This document shows, in pieces, positions 51,188 to 59,550 of a DNA stretch of 64,000 nucleotides. Location of the stretch: contig NZ_CP015224.1 in the NCBI RefSeq assembly GCF_001629735.1, forward strand, positions 3,534,001-3,598,000. Direction: 5' to 3'. The position numbers and the translations under genes were made by a program. Position 1 is the first letter of the stretch. Each line of letters begins with the position of its first letter. The stretch is from Lysinibacillus sphaericus (GTDB taxonomy: Bacteria; Bacillota; Bacilli; Bacillales_A; Planococcaceae). The notes beneath the pieces are model-generated. The model made no database searches. It worked only from the letters and a program-made list of their open reading frames with translations, and was not told where the DNA came from.

Positions 51188-52093
51188 TTATCTATTATCA
51201 ATTTGTAAGGAGCTATCAATTATGCTATCTAATAGGGCAGAATAGCTTATTCCAGCGGCAAGGGCGCTTTTGGGTAGCAGGCTATTTTGGGTCATGCCAG
51301 GTAATGTATTAACCTCCAACACATAGGGAACGCCCTCTTTAATTAACATATCTACTCTAGCATACACACTACATTTTAAAGACTTATAGCTGGTCATCGC
51401 AGCCTTTGCCACACGGTCATGAATAGCAAGTGGGAGTTCCACAGGCTCCTCTATTGTTGAAGCATCATCATATTTCGCCTGGTAATCAAAAAATACTGCC
51501 GTATGTTTGATTGAGAGGACTGGTAATAGCTTATCATTGAGGATTGGGCATGTAATTTCGTCACCAATCATGTACTGCTCAATAATGATTTCGTTATCCC
51601 ACTTAAATACCTCTGAAACAGCTGCCAATAAGGCATTTCGATCATGGACAATTTGAACACCTACACTAGAGCCACCAGCATTTGGTTTAACAACAAGCGG
51701 ATAACCTATCAGCTCTATGTCCTGTAATGGTAGCACCTCTCCCCTTATGAGATGCATCCAATCTGGTGTTGCGATCCCTTCATAGCGCAGTATTTTTTTG
51801 GCCATATTTTTATCCATGCACAAACTACTTGCTAGAAGACCGCTTCCTGTATAAGGGATACCCAATGTTTCTAACACACCTTGAATCGTGCCATCCTCCC
51901 CAAACTTACCGTGTAATGCTAATAAAGCTACATCGATACCTTGCACTTTTTCTATTACCTCTTGATGGTCTTCCAATAAGATTTCAACAACATCGTATTT
52001 TTGTTTATTTAAATGAGCAACCATTTCCTTCCCTGTCATCATCGAGACCTGCTTTTCAGAGGAGGTGCCACCCATGATTACGCCAACTCGCAT
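51188..52093 (-). CDS. ddl: D-alanine--D-alanine ligase
   Basis: 301 residues from ATG 52093 (AGAAGGGG upstream), 4 bases after the MocR stop. ATP-grasp ligase with VIMGGTSSEKQVSMMTGKEM, ALHGKFGEDGTIQGVLETLGIPYTGSG, VVKPNAGGSSVGV and YVLEVNTLPGMTQNSL. It makes D-Ala-D-Ala for peptidoglycan. A short, DdlB-sized form. Coupling to an upstream MocR regulator suggests control by D-Ala or PLP, as for DdlR of Brevibacillus. Confidence 0.93.
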   Translation of the reverse strand: MRVGVIMGGTSSEKQVSMMTGKEMVAHLNKQKYDVVEILLEDHQEVIEKVQGIDVALLALHGKFGEDGTIQGVLETLGIPYTGSGLLASSLCMDKNMAKKILRYEGIATPDWMHLIRGEVLPLQDIELIGYPLVVKPNAGGSSVGVQIVHDRNALLAAVSEVFKWDNEIIIEQYMIGDEITCPILNDKLLPVLSIKHTAVFFDYQAKYDDASTIEEPVELPLAIHDRVAKAAMTSYKSLKCSVYARVDMLIKEGVPYVLEVNTLPGMTQNSLLPKSALAAGISYSALLDSIIDSSLQIDNR

Positions 52094-52097
52094 TTTT

Positions 52098-53546
52098 TCA
52101 ACCCCTTCTATCATTTCTTAATGTATCACCGATAATTTGAATACCCCGAACAATATCTTCTTCTGATAACCGTGAAAACCCTAGGCGAAATGTGTTTCTA
52201 CCAAGTCCATTTGTGTAAAATACATCTCCTGGATAAAACACCACGCCTTTGTCATAACATTTTTCTAATAATTCGCGAGCATCAATGCCCTCTTCTAGTT
52301 CAATAAAGAGATGAAGTCCTCCATCCCCTCTGATTTTGCAAAAAGGGATATATTGCATAGAGGCTTGACGAGCAAGCTCATATTTTTTCTTGTAAACGGA
52401 TCTTGCTTTCTTTAAATATTTTTCAAAATAACCATCCTGTAAATATTGATATAACACTGCCTGATCCAATGTCGATGTATGAATTGTTCGCGCTCTTTTC
52501 ATGCTTTCTAGGCTAGCAATTAACGCCTTATCTGCTAAAATCCAGCCAACACGTAAACCTGGGAAAAGAATTTTAGAAAAGCTGCCAATGTAGACAATGT
52601 TATTACCTGACCCACTAAAAGCGATGAGTGGCGCCAAATGAGAGCTTGAATACCTTAATTCCTCATTAAAGCCATCTTCTACAATAGGTATTTCAAAGTT
52701 GGAAAATAGCTGAAAGATAGCATTCCTCTTCTCAGAAGAAGTGACAATGCCTGTTGGATTATGATAGGACGGAATAAGATAGGCAAAATCATAATCCATT
52801 TTGGCTAACGTTTTTTCCACCTGCCCCATGTCAATCCCATCATCTCTCATATCAATGCCATGTATATCTAGCCCATGTAAACGAAAAAGCTTCAATGCTG
52901 CGTGGTGTGTAGGATTTTCACATAGTACACGCCCAGATTTTTTGGCTATTGAGGATAATAAAATATCTAATCCCTCCGTAAAGCCGTTAGTAATTAAAAT
53001 ATCTTTATTAGAAATATCTACGCCCTTCATTTCCATATAATGAAGGAGATAATCGATTAAAGGCTTATACCCTTTTGCATAGCCATAATTCAGCACAATA
53101 TCGCCTTCAAGAGACATCCGTGTAAGAAAAGCCCTTTTAAAATTTTCCACATCAAAAAGCTTTTCTTCTGGAGCAATGCTGGTAAAGGAGATCATTCCTT
53201 TTTGCCACTTTATATCTTGTCGTACTAAATCGATTTCATCAGCTAATAAAGTTGCAGTATTAAGCCTATTCTTCCAATCAAGTTCGATAGTGGACGTTTT
53301 CAAAGTAGTAACCTTACCTACAAAGTTGCCTTTTCCCTTCACTGCATAAATGATGCCATCCTGCTCTAGCTCGGCATATGCATTTAACACTGTATTTCTG
53401 CTAACTGCTAATAGCTTACTAAGTTCACGGGTAGATGGAAGCTTTTGATGTTCTAACAGATGCCCTTTGACAATCATGTCTTGAACATAATCCTTCAATT
53501 GCACATAAACAGGACGATCATCCACCATCTTAAAATCATTAAACAA
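52098..53546 (-). CDS. MocR-type PLP regulator, DdlR-like
   Basis: 482 residues from the TTG at 53546, which follows AAGGGGG; an ATG at 53567 overlaps that site. GntR winged helix (residues 10-75: KLPSTRELSKLLAVSRNTVLNAYAELEQDGIIYAVKGKGNFV) plus aminotransferase domain with IGSFSKILFPGLRVGW (PLP Lys) and IPSYHNPTGIV. It lies immediately upstream of ddl on the same strand. In Brevibacillus a MocR protein named DdlR controls ddl, so the same role is likely here. Confidence 0.9.
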   Translation of the reverse strand: MFNDFKMVDDRPVYVQLKDYVQDMIVKGHLLEHQKLPSTRELSKLLAVSRNTVLNAYAELEQDGIIYAVKGKGNFVGKVTTLKTSTIELDWKNRLNTATLLADEIDLVRQDIKWQKGMISFTSIAPEEKLFDVENFKRAFLTRMSLEGDIVLNYGYAKGYKPLIDYLLHYMEMKGVDISNKDILITNGFTEGLDILLSSIAKKSGRVLCENPTHHAALKLFRLHGLDIHGIDMRDDGIDMGQVEKTLAKMDYDFAYLIPSYHNPTGIVTSSEKRNAIFQLFSNFEIPIVEDGFNEELRYSSSHLAPLIAFSGSGNNIVYIGSFSKILFPGLRVGWILADKALIASLESMKRARTIHTSTLDQAVLYQYLQDGYFEKYLKKARSVYKKKYELARQASMQYIPFCKIRGDGGLHLFIELEEGIDARELLEKCYDKGVVFYPGDVFYTNGLGRNTFRLGFSRLSEEDIVRGIQIIGDTLRNDRRG

Positions 53547-53567
53547 TCCCTGACCCCCTTGCTTCAT

Positions 53568-53876
53568 TCTTGCACAACGAGAGCGAACTCAAAAGGTCCA
53601 CTCATCATGTAATTTCCTATTATAGTGGTTGTTCTTCTTTCTATCTTATTTCAAAAATGTCAACCGTATCAAACGTGATAACGATCTTTTACACTGTTAA
53701 CATGATAAGGGACATAGTGATTGATTTAAAAATGATTCGCCTAGACGAAAAGACATTAACCTTCCTTCATGGTCCATTAGGTCAACAATGGACCATTCCC
53801 AATAGGAATATATTTTCTTTTTATATGTTATAGTGTATTAATGGATATTTTTTCTATAATATGGAGGTGCACGAAA
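53568..53876. promoter_or_regulatory. Intergenic region with a TGGACC inverted repeat
   Basis: 309 bases. ATGGTCCATT and AATGGACCAT (53770-53779 and 53788-53797) form a perfect 10-bp inverted repeat with an 8-base gap. Another GGTCCA lies at 53595-53600, near the MocR start. Candidate MocR binding sites. The only reading frame (53570-53833) has no ribosome site or resemblance. Confidence 0.45.
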
Positions 53877-54659
53877 TTGGAAGACATTTTAACGATTACA
53901 AATTTAACGAAAAGTTATGGAAATAAGGAAATATTAAAAGGTGTAAACCTTCATGCAACTAGAGGAGAAATTATCGGATATATTGGTCCTAATGGTGCTG
54001 GCAAAAGCACGACTGTTAAAATTATTTTGGGACTTGAAGGTGATTATGGCGGTGAAATTAAGCTCTTTGGCAAAAGTATTGGGCAAGATCAAATAGACTA
54101 TAAGCGGAGAATTGGTTACGTTCCAGAAATTGCGGATGTGTATGACAATTTGACAGGCTATGAATATTTAACCTTTATCGGTCAGTTATATGGGCTAGAG
54201 CTAGAGGAAGCAGCTAACAAATCGAAATCGCTCATGGAATTGTTTGGAGTGGGTGAGGCATACCATTCTAGAATTTCCTCGTATTCGAAGGGCATGCGAC
54301 AAAAACTATTAATCATTGCTAGTCTTATACATAATCCAGACTTACTATTTTTAGATGAACCGATCAATGGTTTAGATGCAAACAGTGTAATGATTTTTAA
54401 AGAGATTTTAACACAGCTTGCAGCCAATGGAAAAACAATATTTTACTCATCTCATATTATGGATGTCGTGGAAAAGATCAGTAGTCGCATCATCCTGCTA
54501 TATGATGGCAACATAGCAGCGGACGGTACATTTGCGCAATTACAAGCCGGTAACACTGAGGGAACGCTAGAAAGGATCTTTAATCAATTAACAGGATTTC
54601 ATGAGCATCAGGAGATTGGTGAGAAATTTGTATCCATCGTTCGAGGAGTACAATCATGA
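53877..54659 (+). CDS. ABC transporter ATP-binding protein
   Basis: 260 residues from TTG 53877, with GGAGGTG 7 bases upstream. Walker A GYIGPNGAGKSTT, Q-loop VPEIAD, signature SYSKGMRQKLLIIASL, Walker B LLFLDEPINGLD, H-loop IFYSSHIMD. CcmA/YxlF-type ATPase for an ABC-2-like permease. Its stop overlaps the permease start by 4 bases. Confidence 0.92.
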   Translation: MEDILTITNLTKSYGNKEILKGVNLHATRGEIIGYIGPNGAGKSTTVKIILGLEGDYGGEIKLFGKSIGQDQIDYKRRIGYVPEIADVYDNLTGYEYLTFIGQLYGLELEEAANKSKSLMELFGVGEAYHSRISSYSKGMRQKLLIIASLIHNPDLLFLDEPINGLDANSVMIFKEILTQLAANGKTIFYSSHIMDVVEKISSRIILLYDGNIAADGTFAQLQAGNTEGTLERIFNQLTGFHEHQEIGEKFVSIVRGVQS

Positions 54660-56269
54660 CCGATTTTAAAACACTCCAATTGCTTGATTTATTCCGCTGG
54701 CTCTTTGTAAAAATGGGCATTGATTATGACCTAATGAGAAAAATTCTTCATATCAAATTAACGATGGATGAACGTAAAGTACCCACACTATTTAACCAGA
54801 ACAAAAAGAAGGACAATCAAAAATATGGCTATATTAAATCGCTATGGATTTATGTTTTATTCGGCCTTATTCTTATTCCACTCATGGGGTTTGGTCAAAA
54901 TTTTCTATTTCAAATGAGCATTGCGTTTGCCATGATCATTTTTTTAATTATGACTTCATTGATTTCTGACTTTTCCTCAGTACTATTAGATGTACGAGAT
55001 AAAAGTATACTATCAACTAAGCCGATTTCTGCTAGAACCATTAACGCTGCAAAATTTATGCATATTTTCATTTACTTATTCTATTTAACGATTGCCTTAA
55101 CAGGTATCCCTTTACTTGTCAGCCTTTTTACGCAAGGAATTGTATTTTTCCTTTTAACCGTTCTAGAGATTATATTAATTAATTTGTTTATTGTAGCGAT
55201 CACTGCCATTTTATATATTGCCATTTTACGCTTCTTTGATGGTGAAAAGCTGAAGGATATGATTAACTATGTACAAATTGCCTTGTCGTTAATGCTCATG
55301 ATCGGCTATCAGGTTCTCATTCGATCCTTTGAATTCGTTGATTTGGATATGACAGTGTCATTTCATTGGTGGAGTCTCTTCCTAATACCCATGTGGTTCG
55401 CAGCGCCCTTTGACTTATTACTAAATGGTGATACTTCTTTATTAACAATACTATACAGCATCTTTGCCGTAATCATACCGATACTTTCGATTGGCTTATA
55501 TATTAAACTCATTCCAACCTTTGAACGTAACCTTCAAAAATTATTAAGTACAAGTAAATCAAAAAAAGAGAAGCACAATCGACTGAAGACGTATTTATTA
55601 GCAATGCTATGTAGAACACATGAAGAAAGAGCATTCTTTCGTTTCGCCTCTCTTATGATGAAACAAGAACGAGAGTTTAAGCTCAAAGTTTACCCTTCAT
55701 TAGGTTTTTCATTTATTATCCCATTTATTTTTATATTTACCTTTAGCAGATCCGAAAAGATTGATTACGCTACTAGTATGAGCTACTTAAATATTTATTT
55801 TAGTATGATGATTATTCCAGCTGCAGTACTTTTACTTGGTCATTCGGCTAAATATAAAGCTGCGTGGATTTATAAGATACTTCCATTAAAAGATTATACG
55901 AATTTACAAAAAGGCAGTTTAAAGGCTTTTTTAATCAAATTGTATGTCCCACTATTTTTAGTACTAAGTTTGGTCTTTAGCTATATTTACGGTATTCGAA
56001 TTATCCCAGATCTACTAGTAGTTTTAGTGACAAGCTGGTTATATACACTATTTTGTTTCTTGATGATGAGCAATAAAATACCTTTTACCAAACCATATGA
56101 TGAGGTTGGAGATGCTCAAGGCTGGAAAACTGTTTTATTGTTTATCCCTTTAGCTATGCTGGCAGGTCTCCACTATTTAATTGTTAGTCAAGCGGCATTC
56201 GGACCGACTATTTATTTCATAGTGCTTTTTTTCATCAACATGCTAGTATGGAAGTTAGCTTTCAAATGA
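54656..56269 (+). CDS. ABC transporter permease (large, EcsB/ABC-2 like)
   Basis: 537 residues with about 12 hydrophobic segments. The start MTDFKTLQLLDLFRWLFVKMGIDYDLMRKILHIKLTMDERKVP is soluble and charged. No substrate-specific motif is seen. It is coupled to the ATPase by an ATGA overlap, making a two-gene exporter of unknown substrate. A strong terminator follows. Confidence 0.85.
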   Translation: MTDFKTLQLLDLFRWLFVKMGIDYDLMRKILHIKLTMDERKVPTLFNQNKKKDNQKYGYIKSLWIYVLFGLILIPLMGFGQNFLFQMSIAFAMIIFLIMTSLISDFSSVLLDVRDKSILSTKPISARTINAAKFMHIFIYLFYLTIALTGIPLLVSLFTQGIVFFLLTVLEIILINLFIVAITAILYIAILRFFDGEKLKDMINYVQIALSLMLMIGYQVLIRSFEFVDLDMTVSFHWWSLFLIPMWFAAPFDLLLNGDTSLLTILYSIFAVIIPILSIGLYIKLIPTFERNLQKLLSTSKSKKEKHNRLKTYLLAMLCRTHEERAFFRFASLMMKQEREFKLKVYPSLGFSFIIPFIFIFTFSRSEKIDYATSMSYLNIYFSMMIIPAAVLLLGHSAKYKAAWIYKILPLKDYTNLQKGSLKAFLIKLYVPLFLVLSLVFSYIYGIRIIPDLLVVLVTSWLYTLFCFLMMSNKIPFTKPYDEVGDAQGWKTVLLFIPLAMLAGLHYLIVSQAAFGPTIYFIVLFFINMLVWKLAFK

Positions 56270-56270
56270 C

Positions 56271-56314
56271 AAAAACGGCTCGAGTCCCACCTTATATGGG
56301 ACCGGCCGTTTTCT
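56271..56314. terminator. Bidirectional terminator
   Basis: AAAACGGC/GCCGTTTT with an inner TCCCA-TGGGA stem, between convergent ABC operons. Confidence 0.9.
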
Positions 56315-56315
56315 T

Positions 56316-56930
56316 TTAAAATGCCTTGCGCTTATATATCCTTACCGAGAGCATCCATGAGCCTATATATATTAGAACGATTAGTAATGAGACAATAAGG
56401 TATAGTTGTATTTCCTGTACAGTCATGAAATTTTGCACAACAGTTGTTATTTGTTTATTTAAGTTAGGGACAAAATAATTGATGATCACCATATAAACAC
56501 CCAATAACCCCATAATAGCAATAGTTAAATACTTTGTTTTAAATTTATAGGAAATCGGCAGGATAAAAGAAATGACAATCATAACGAGGCCCATAATCAG
56601 CAATATTTCTTTCCACAATACAGCTACCTGTTTCCCATTTAAAAGAAAGTCGAACAAATACGTATAACACATAAAAAGCCCTGTAAAAATTAAAGCTCCA
56701 ATATATTTTGAACTAACAATTTCTCTCCTTGTATAAGGTAATGAATTGAGTAAAATATTAGCATTATCTTTTTCATCATTCGAAAAAGCACTTAAAACAA
56801 ATACGATACTATATATAAATACTATATATACTGATGGAACATTGACCATTAAATAAAGAATAATCGTTGCTATGTAAATGATTAGAATGTTTTTTTGAAT
56901 TAATATATCTTTTAGAATAAGATTCAACAT
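56316..56930 (-). CDS. ABC-2 type permease (YtrC/PF13346-like)
   Basis: 204 residues from ATG 56930, after AAGGAT; a longer frame overlapping the ATPase gene has no ribosome site. Six membrane helices and the conserved DEKDNANILLNSLPYTRREIVSSKYIG loop of this small-permease family. It follows the ATPase stop by 4 bases. Part of a GntR-ATPase-permease (Ytr-like) operon, usually induced by cell-wall antibiotics. Confidence 0.85.
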   Translation of the reverse strand: MLNLILKDILIQKNILIIYIATIILYLMVNVPSVYIVFIYSIVFVLSAFSNDEKDNANILLNSLPYTRREIVSSKYIGALIFTGLFMCYTYLFDFLLNGKQVAVLWKEILLIMGLVMIVISFILPISYKFKTKYLTIAIMGLLGVYMVIINYFVPNLNKQITTVVQNFMTVQEIQLYLIVSLLIVLIYIGSWMLSVRIYKRKAF

Positions 56931-56934
56931 ATCC

Positions 56935-57792
56935 TTACCATCCTTTCTTTGTATAATACATAATGTCTTCAAGCGTAGGCTTTTCAATCACAACTGTATC
57001 GCCAAATATAGTAGCTACCCGATGTTTATTGGTTGTTAATGCTTCAAAACCCCTGTTTGTTTTACGAAGGGAGACGAATTCCTGCTCCGTTTCACGATCT
57101 AATAAATCCAAGGTTCCTTTAACAATAGCGTATTCCTCTTGAATTTTGTAAAACTCCTTTGTAAAAATATGCTCGCCATTATGAATAAACGTTATATAAT
57201 CTGCGATACGATCTAAATCTGTAGTAATATGTGTGGAGAAAAATATAGTTTTGTCCTCATCTTGCATTAACTCATGTAAAATATTGAGTAATTCTCTGCG
57301 AAAAATAGGGTCAAGGCCAGATGTTGGTTCATCCATTATGATTAACTCAGCGTGATGTGCTAACGCGATGGCTAATGATGCTTTCATTTTCATCCCTTTC
57401 GAAAAGGTCTTCATATTTTTGTTCAAGGGCAACTCAAACTGTTCCACATAATGCTGAAATGCCTCATCATCCCATCTTTTATAGGCAGGTTTAATAATCC
57501 TTTTCATATCCTTGAGTGTGATATTTTCATAAAATATATTCTCATCATAAACAAAACCGATACGTTCCTTTATTTCCTTTTCGTGTTTATCATAATTTTT
57601 ACCAAAAATAGAAATAGTCCCACTATCCTGCTGCAATAAATTCATAATCATTTTAATGGTCGTTGATTTTCCTGCACCATTTCCTCCAATAAACCCTGTA
57701 ACAAACCCTTTTTTAACGTGGATTGAAAAATCCTTTATTTGAAAACCATTAAAGGACTTTTGTATATGCTGTAATTCAATAACATTTTCCAT
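56935..57792 (-). CDS. ABC transporter ATP-binding protein (YtrB-like)
   Basis: 285 residues. Walker A GFIGGNGAGKSTT, signature TFSKGMKMKASLAIAL, Walker B LIIMDEPTSGLDP, H-loop IFFSTHITTD, then a C-terminal domain of about 80 residues. The YxxD region FVYDENIFYENIT is typical of YtrB/BcrA-type ATPases. The ATG directly abuts the GntR stop codon. Confidence 0.9.
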   Translation of the reverse strand: MENVIELQHIQKSFNGFQIKDFSIHVKKGFVTGFIGGNGAGKSTTIKMIMNLLQQDSGTISIFGKNYDKHEKEIKERIGFVYDENIFYENITLKDMKRIIKPAYKRWDDEAFQHYVEQFELPLNKNMKTFSKGMKMKASLAIALAHHAELIIMDEPTSGLDPIFRRELLNILHELMQDEDKTIFFSTHITTDLDRIADYITFIHNGEHIFTKEFYKIQEEYAIVKGTLDLLDRETEQEFVSLRKTNRGFEALTTNKHRVATIFGDTVVIEKPTLEDIMYYTKKGW

Positions 57793-58170
57793 TTATTCAT
57801 CCTCCGTATACAATAAAGTAAGCATAGCCTTTAACTCCGCCAAACTAATATCCATTTCCTTCGCATTTTGAATCGCCACCAACAGTTTTTCCTCAATGGC
57901 CTTCATTTTTCTTTCCTCCATCATTTCTGAATTTTGTTCAGAGATGAATGAGCCTTTCCCAACAATAGAGTAAATATAGCCATTTTTTTCAAGCTCCTCA
58001 TATGCCCGCTTCGTCGTAATGACACTAATCTCTAAATCTTTTGCAAGTTGGCGCATAGAAGGTAATGGCTGACCTTCTTGTAATTGCCCTGTTAGAATAA
58101 GCTTTTTAATCTGTGCATAGATCTGCTCATAAATAGGCTCTTTAGAACTGTTCGAAATAATAATTTGCAT
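57793..58170 (-). CDS. GntR-family regulator, YtrA subfamily
   Basis: 125 residues from ATG 58170 (GAGGG upstream). Winged helix (EPIYEQIYAQIKKLILTGQLQEGQPLPSMRQLAKDLEISVITTKRAYEELEKNGYIYSIVGKGSF) and a short C-terminal helical tail, as in YtrA. It is first in the operon with the ABC genes and preceded by a 10-bp inverted repeat, so it probably represses its own operon. Confidence 0.92.
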   Translation of the reverse strand: MQIIISNSSKEPIYEQIYAQIKKLILTGQLQEGQPLPSMRQLAKDLEISVITTKRAYEELEKNGYIYSIVGKGSFISEQNSEMMEERKMKAIEEKLLVAIQNAKEMDISLAELKAMLTLLYTEDE

Positions 58171-58191
58171 GCAAATCCCTCTTCTTGAAAT

Positions 58192-58216
58192 ATTGTATAT
58201 ATACTTTATATACAAT
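58192..58216 (-). promoter_or_regulatory. YtrA-type operator
   Basis: ATTGTATATA-TACTT-TATATACAAT, a perfect 10-bp inverted repeat 22 bases before the GntR gene start. Confidence 0.7.
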
Positions 58217-58270
58217 ATATACACATCGATACAAATATGCAAGTAAAATTTTCCTTTTTGTGAAATAAAA

Positions 58271-58310
58271 ATAAAAGCATATAGCCAAATGAATGACTAC
58301 ATGCTTTTAC
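58271..58310 (-). terminator. Terminator after the hisS fragment
   Basis: AAAAGCAT(A)TAG pairs with CTA(C)ATGCTTTT (58273-58308); the minus strand has a T-rich tail. Confidence 0.75.
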
Positions 58311-58448
58311 GTTTAAATTGAAAATCAAGTATAGGTGTCTCAATCTGCTTACAGCCATAAGCGTGTCTTTTAAAGTGCGCCTAGTAACCTCATGCTCAGG
58401 TAAATAATCTTGTGTACCACGTACATTTTGGTAATCCATTTTTTTCAT
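58297..58448 (-). pseudogene. hisS: Truncated histidyl-tRNA synthetase (HisRS2-type) fragment
   Basis: ATG 58448 follows GAGGAGG. MKKMDYQNVRGTQDYLPEHE and VTRRTLKDTL match the class II HisRS motif-1 region. A small internal deletion then shifts frame to YGCKQIETPIL, again HisRS, before DFQFKRKSM and a stop. About 1.1 kb of the normal gene is missing. The style (GTQDYLP, YGCKxxETPxL) fits the second HisRS of the Bacillus cereus group rather than the housekeeping HisS. Confidence 0.8.
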
Positions 58449-58477
58449 CACTTTTGCCTCCTCATTTTTTGACAAAT

Positions 58478-58524
58478 AAAAAAACCGTATTCGATAAAGC
58501 TCTCCATCAGCTTTATTTATACGA
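58478..58524 (-). terminator. Histidine attenuator terminator
   Basis: Minus strand CGTAT-AA-ATAAAGCT/AGCTTTAT-CGA-ATACG hairpin (58486-58523) with a T7 run. It lies between the His-rich leader peptide and the hisS fragment. Confidence 0.82.
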
Positions 58525-58580
58525 TTACATGAGAAAAAGTCTTCCTATTCAATATTAATTAAATAATAAAGATAGCAAGA

Positions 58581-58634
58581 CTACTGACTATGATGATGTT
58601 TGGTTGTGTACGATTGGACAAAGTAGATTGTCAT
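58581..58634 (-). CDS. Putative histidine leader peptide MTIYFVQSYTTKHHHSQ
   Basis: Seventeen residues, ribosome site AAAAGGGGG upstream of ATG 58634. Three consecutive His codons (CAT CAT CAT) near the end, then an intrinsic terminator and a hisS fragment. This is the classical arrangement for peptide-coupled transcription attenuation by His-tRNA charging. Confidence 0.7.
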   Translation of the reverse strand: MTIYFVQSYTTKHHHSQ

Positions 58635-58708
58635 ATGTATTCCCCCTTTTATGTTTAGGGATACTATAGGCATTTAAATAAGTTAAACATCTAATTATTT
58701 ACATAATT

Positions 58709-59134
58709 TCACAGTAGCGCTTTTTTTAACATTTCTAGTGCCTCTAGCACATTCGCCAAATCCTCATCCGATAGCTGCGCTTGATATTTCTCAGTGATTA
58801 CTTGATTAAAAGCTTCACTTTCCTGTTTATACAGCAACCCTTTTTCACCTAATTCAATTGAAAAGCCACGTTTATCCTTGGCATGCTGCTTTTTTATAAT
58901 ATAGCCATCCTTTTCAAGCTTTGCTATCTGCTGGCTCACGGCACTTTTGGTAATCGTCATTTTCTCGGCTATTTCTGATGGTGAAATGGAAGGATGACGA
59001 ATCACTAATGCCAAAAGGACCGCTTGCTGATTATTTAAATTGAACTTAGTATAGTCTCTTTCCATTTTCTCAAGAACAATCCAAATATCTTCAATCGTTT
59101 GATTAATTTGCTCTGCTACATGATTAGTCTTCAT
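58709..59134 (-). CDS. MarR-family transcriptional regulator
   Basis: 141 residues from ATG 59134, overlapping the upstream gene by 11 bases. Winged helix: LNNQQAVLLALVIRHPSISPSEIAEKMTITKSAVSQQIAKLEKDGYI and KDKRGFSIELGEKGLL. It is second in an operon with a two-helix membrane protein and presumably binds the 20-base palindrome before that gene. Confidence 0.9.
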   Translation of the reverse strand: MKTNHVAEQINQTIEDIWIVLEKMERDYTKFNLNNQQAVLLALVIRHPSISPSEIAEKMTITKSAVSQQIAKLEKDGYIIKKQHAKDKRGFSIELGEKGLLYKQESEAFNQVITEKYQAQLSDEDLANVLEALEMLKKALL

Positions 59135-59402
59135 TTTTTTGAGTATCACCTTTTTCACGCCATTTTTTAGGATTAAGATAGCCTTTAAATTTGTTAGCTA
59201 CTTCTTTCCCGACAAGTAAAGCGCCCAACCAAAATAAGATTTCAGCTACAATGATGCTGCCTGGAATAATACCTGCTTTTACTTTCGTAGGAATAGGTGT
59301 GAATGGTGTAATAATTGGAATTAACCACAACGAAAGTGAAAAAATAATAATCCCAATACCCAATTTATAGGCAATGGACTTTTGTTTTTCGATAGAGGGC
59401 AT
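59124..59402 (-). CDS. Transporter-suffix-domain small membrane protein
   Basis: 92 residues, RBS TAGGAG. Two membrane helices (about 13-32 and 45-66), with WLIPIITPFTPIPTKVKAGIIPGSIIVAEILFWLGALLVGKEV and the C-terminal FKGYLNPKKW motif. This matches the domain called transporter suffix in databases, often found next to MarR regulators. Function unknown. Confidence 0.82.
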   Translation of the reverse strand: MPSIEKQKSIAYKLGIGIIIFSLSLWLIPIITPFTPIPTKVKAGIIPGSIIVAEILFWLGALLVGKEVANKFKGYLNPKKWREKGDTQKNED

Positions 59403-59427
59403 ACAATGATTCTCCTATTTAATAATT

Positions 59428-59447
59428 TAGTTAAGTTAACTTAACTA
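59428..59447 (-). promoter_or_regulatory. MarR operator
   Basis: TAGTTAAGTTAACTTAACTA is a perfect 20-base palindrome 25 bases before the first gene of the MarR operon. Confidence 0.75.
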
Positions 59448-59497
59448 TATATTAAATATTATTGTAAGTAAAGCAATTATGGACATAATGAGTAAAA

Positions 59498-59540
59498 AAC
59501 CCCATCTATTTGAGTTTTGATTGTCCAAATAGATGGGGTG
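59498..59540 (-). terminator. Terminator after the sigma/DUF4179 operon
   Basis: CCCCATCTATTTG/CAAATAGATGGGG, 13-bp perfect stem with T6 on the minus strand. Confidence 0.92.
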
Positions 59541-59550
59541 ATTTTCATCC

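Noticed and set aside
53570..53833. 87-codon plus-strand frame between the DdlR-like and ABC genes
   Set aside because: No ribosome site and no resemblance; it overlaps a likely operator region.
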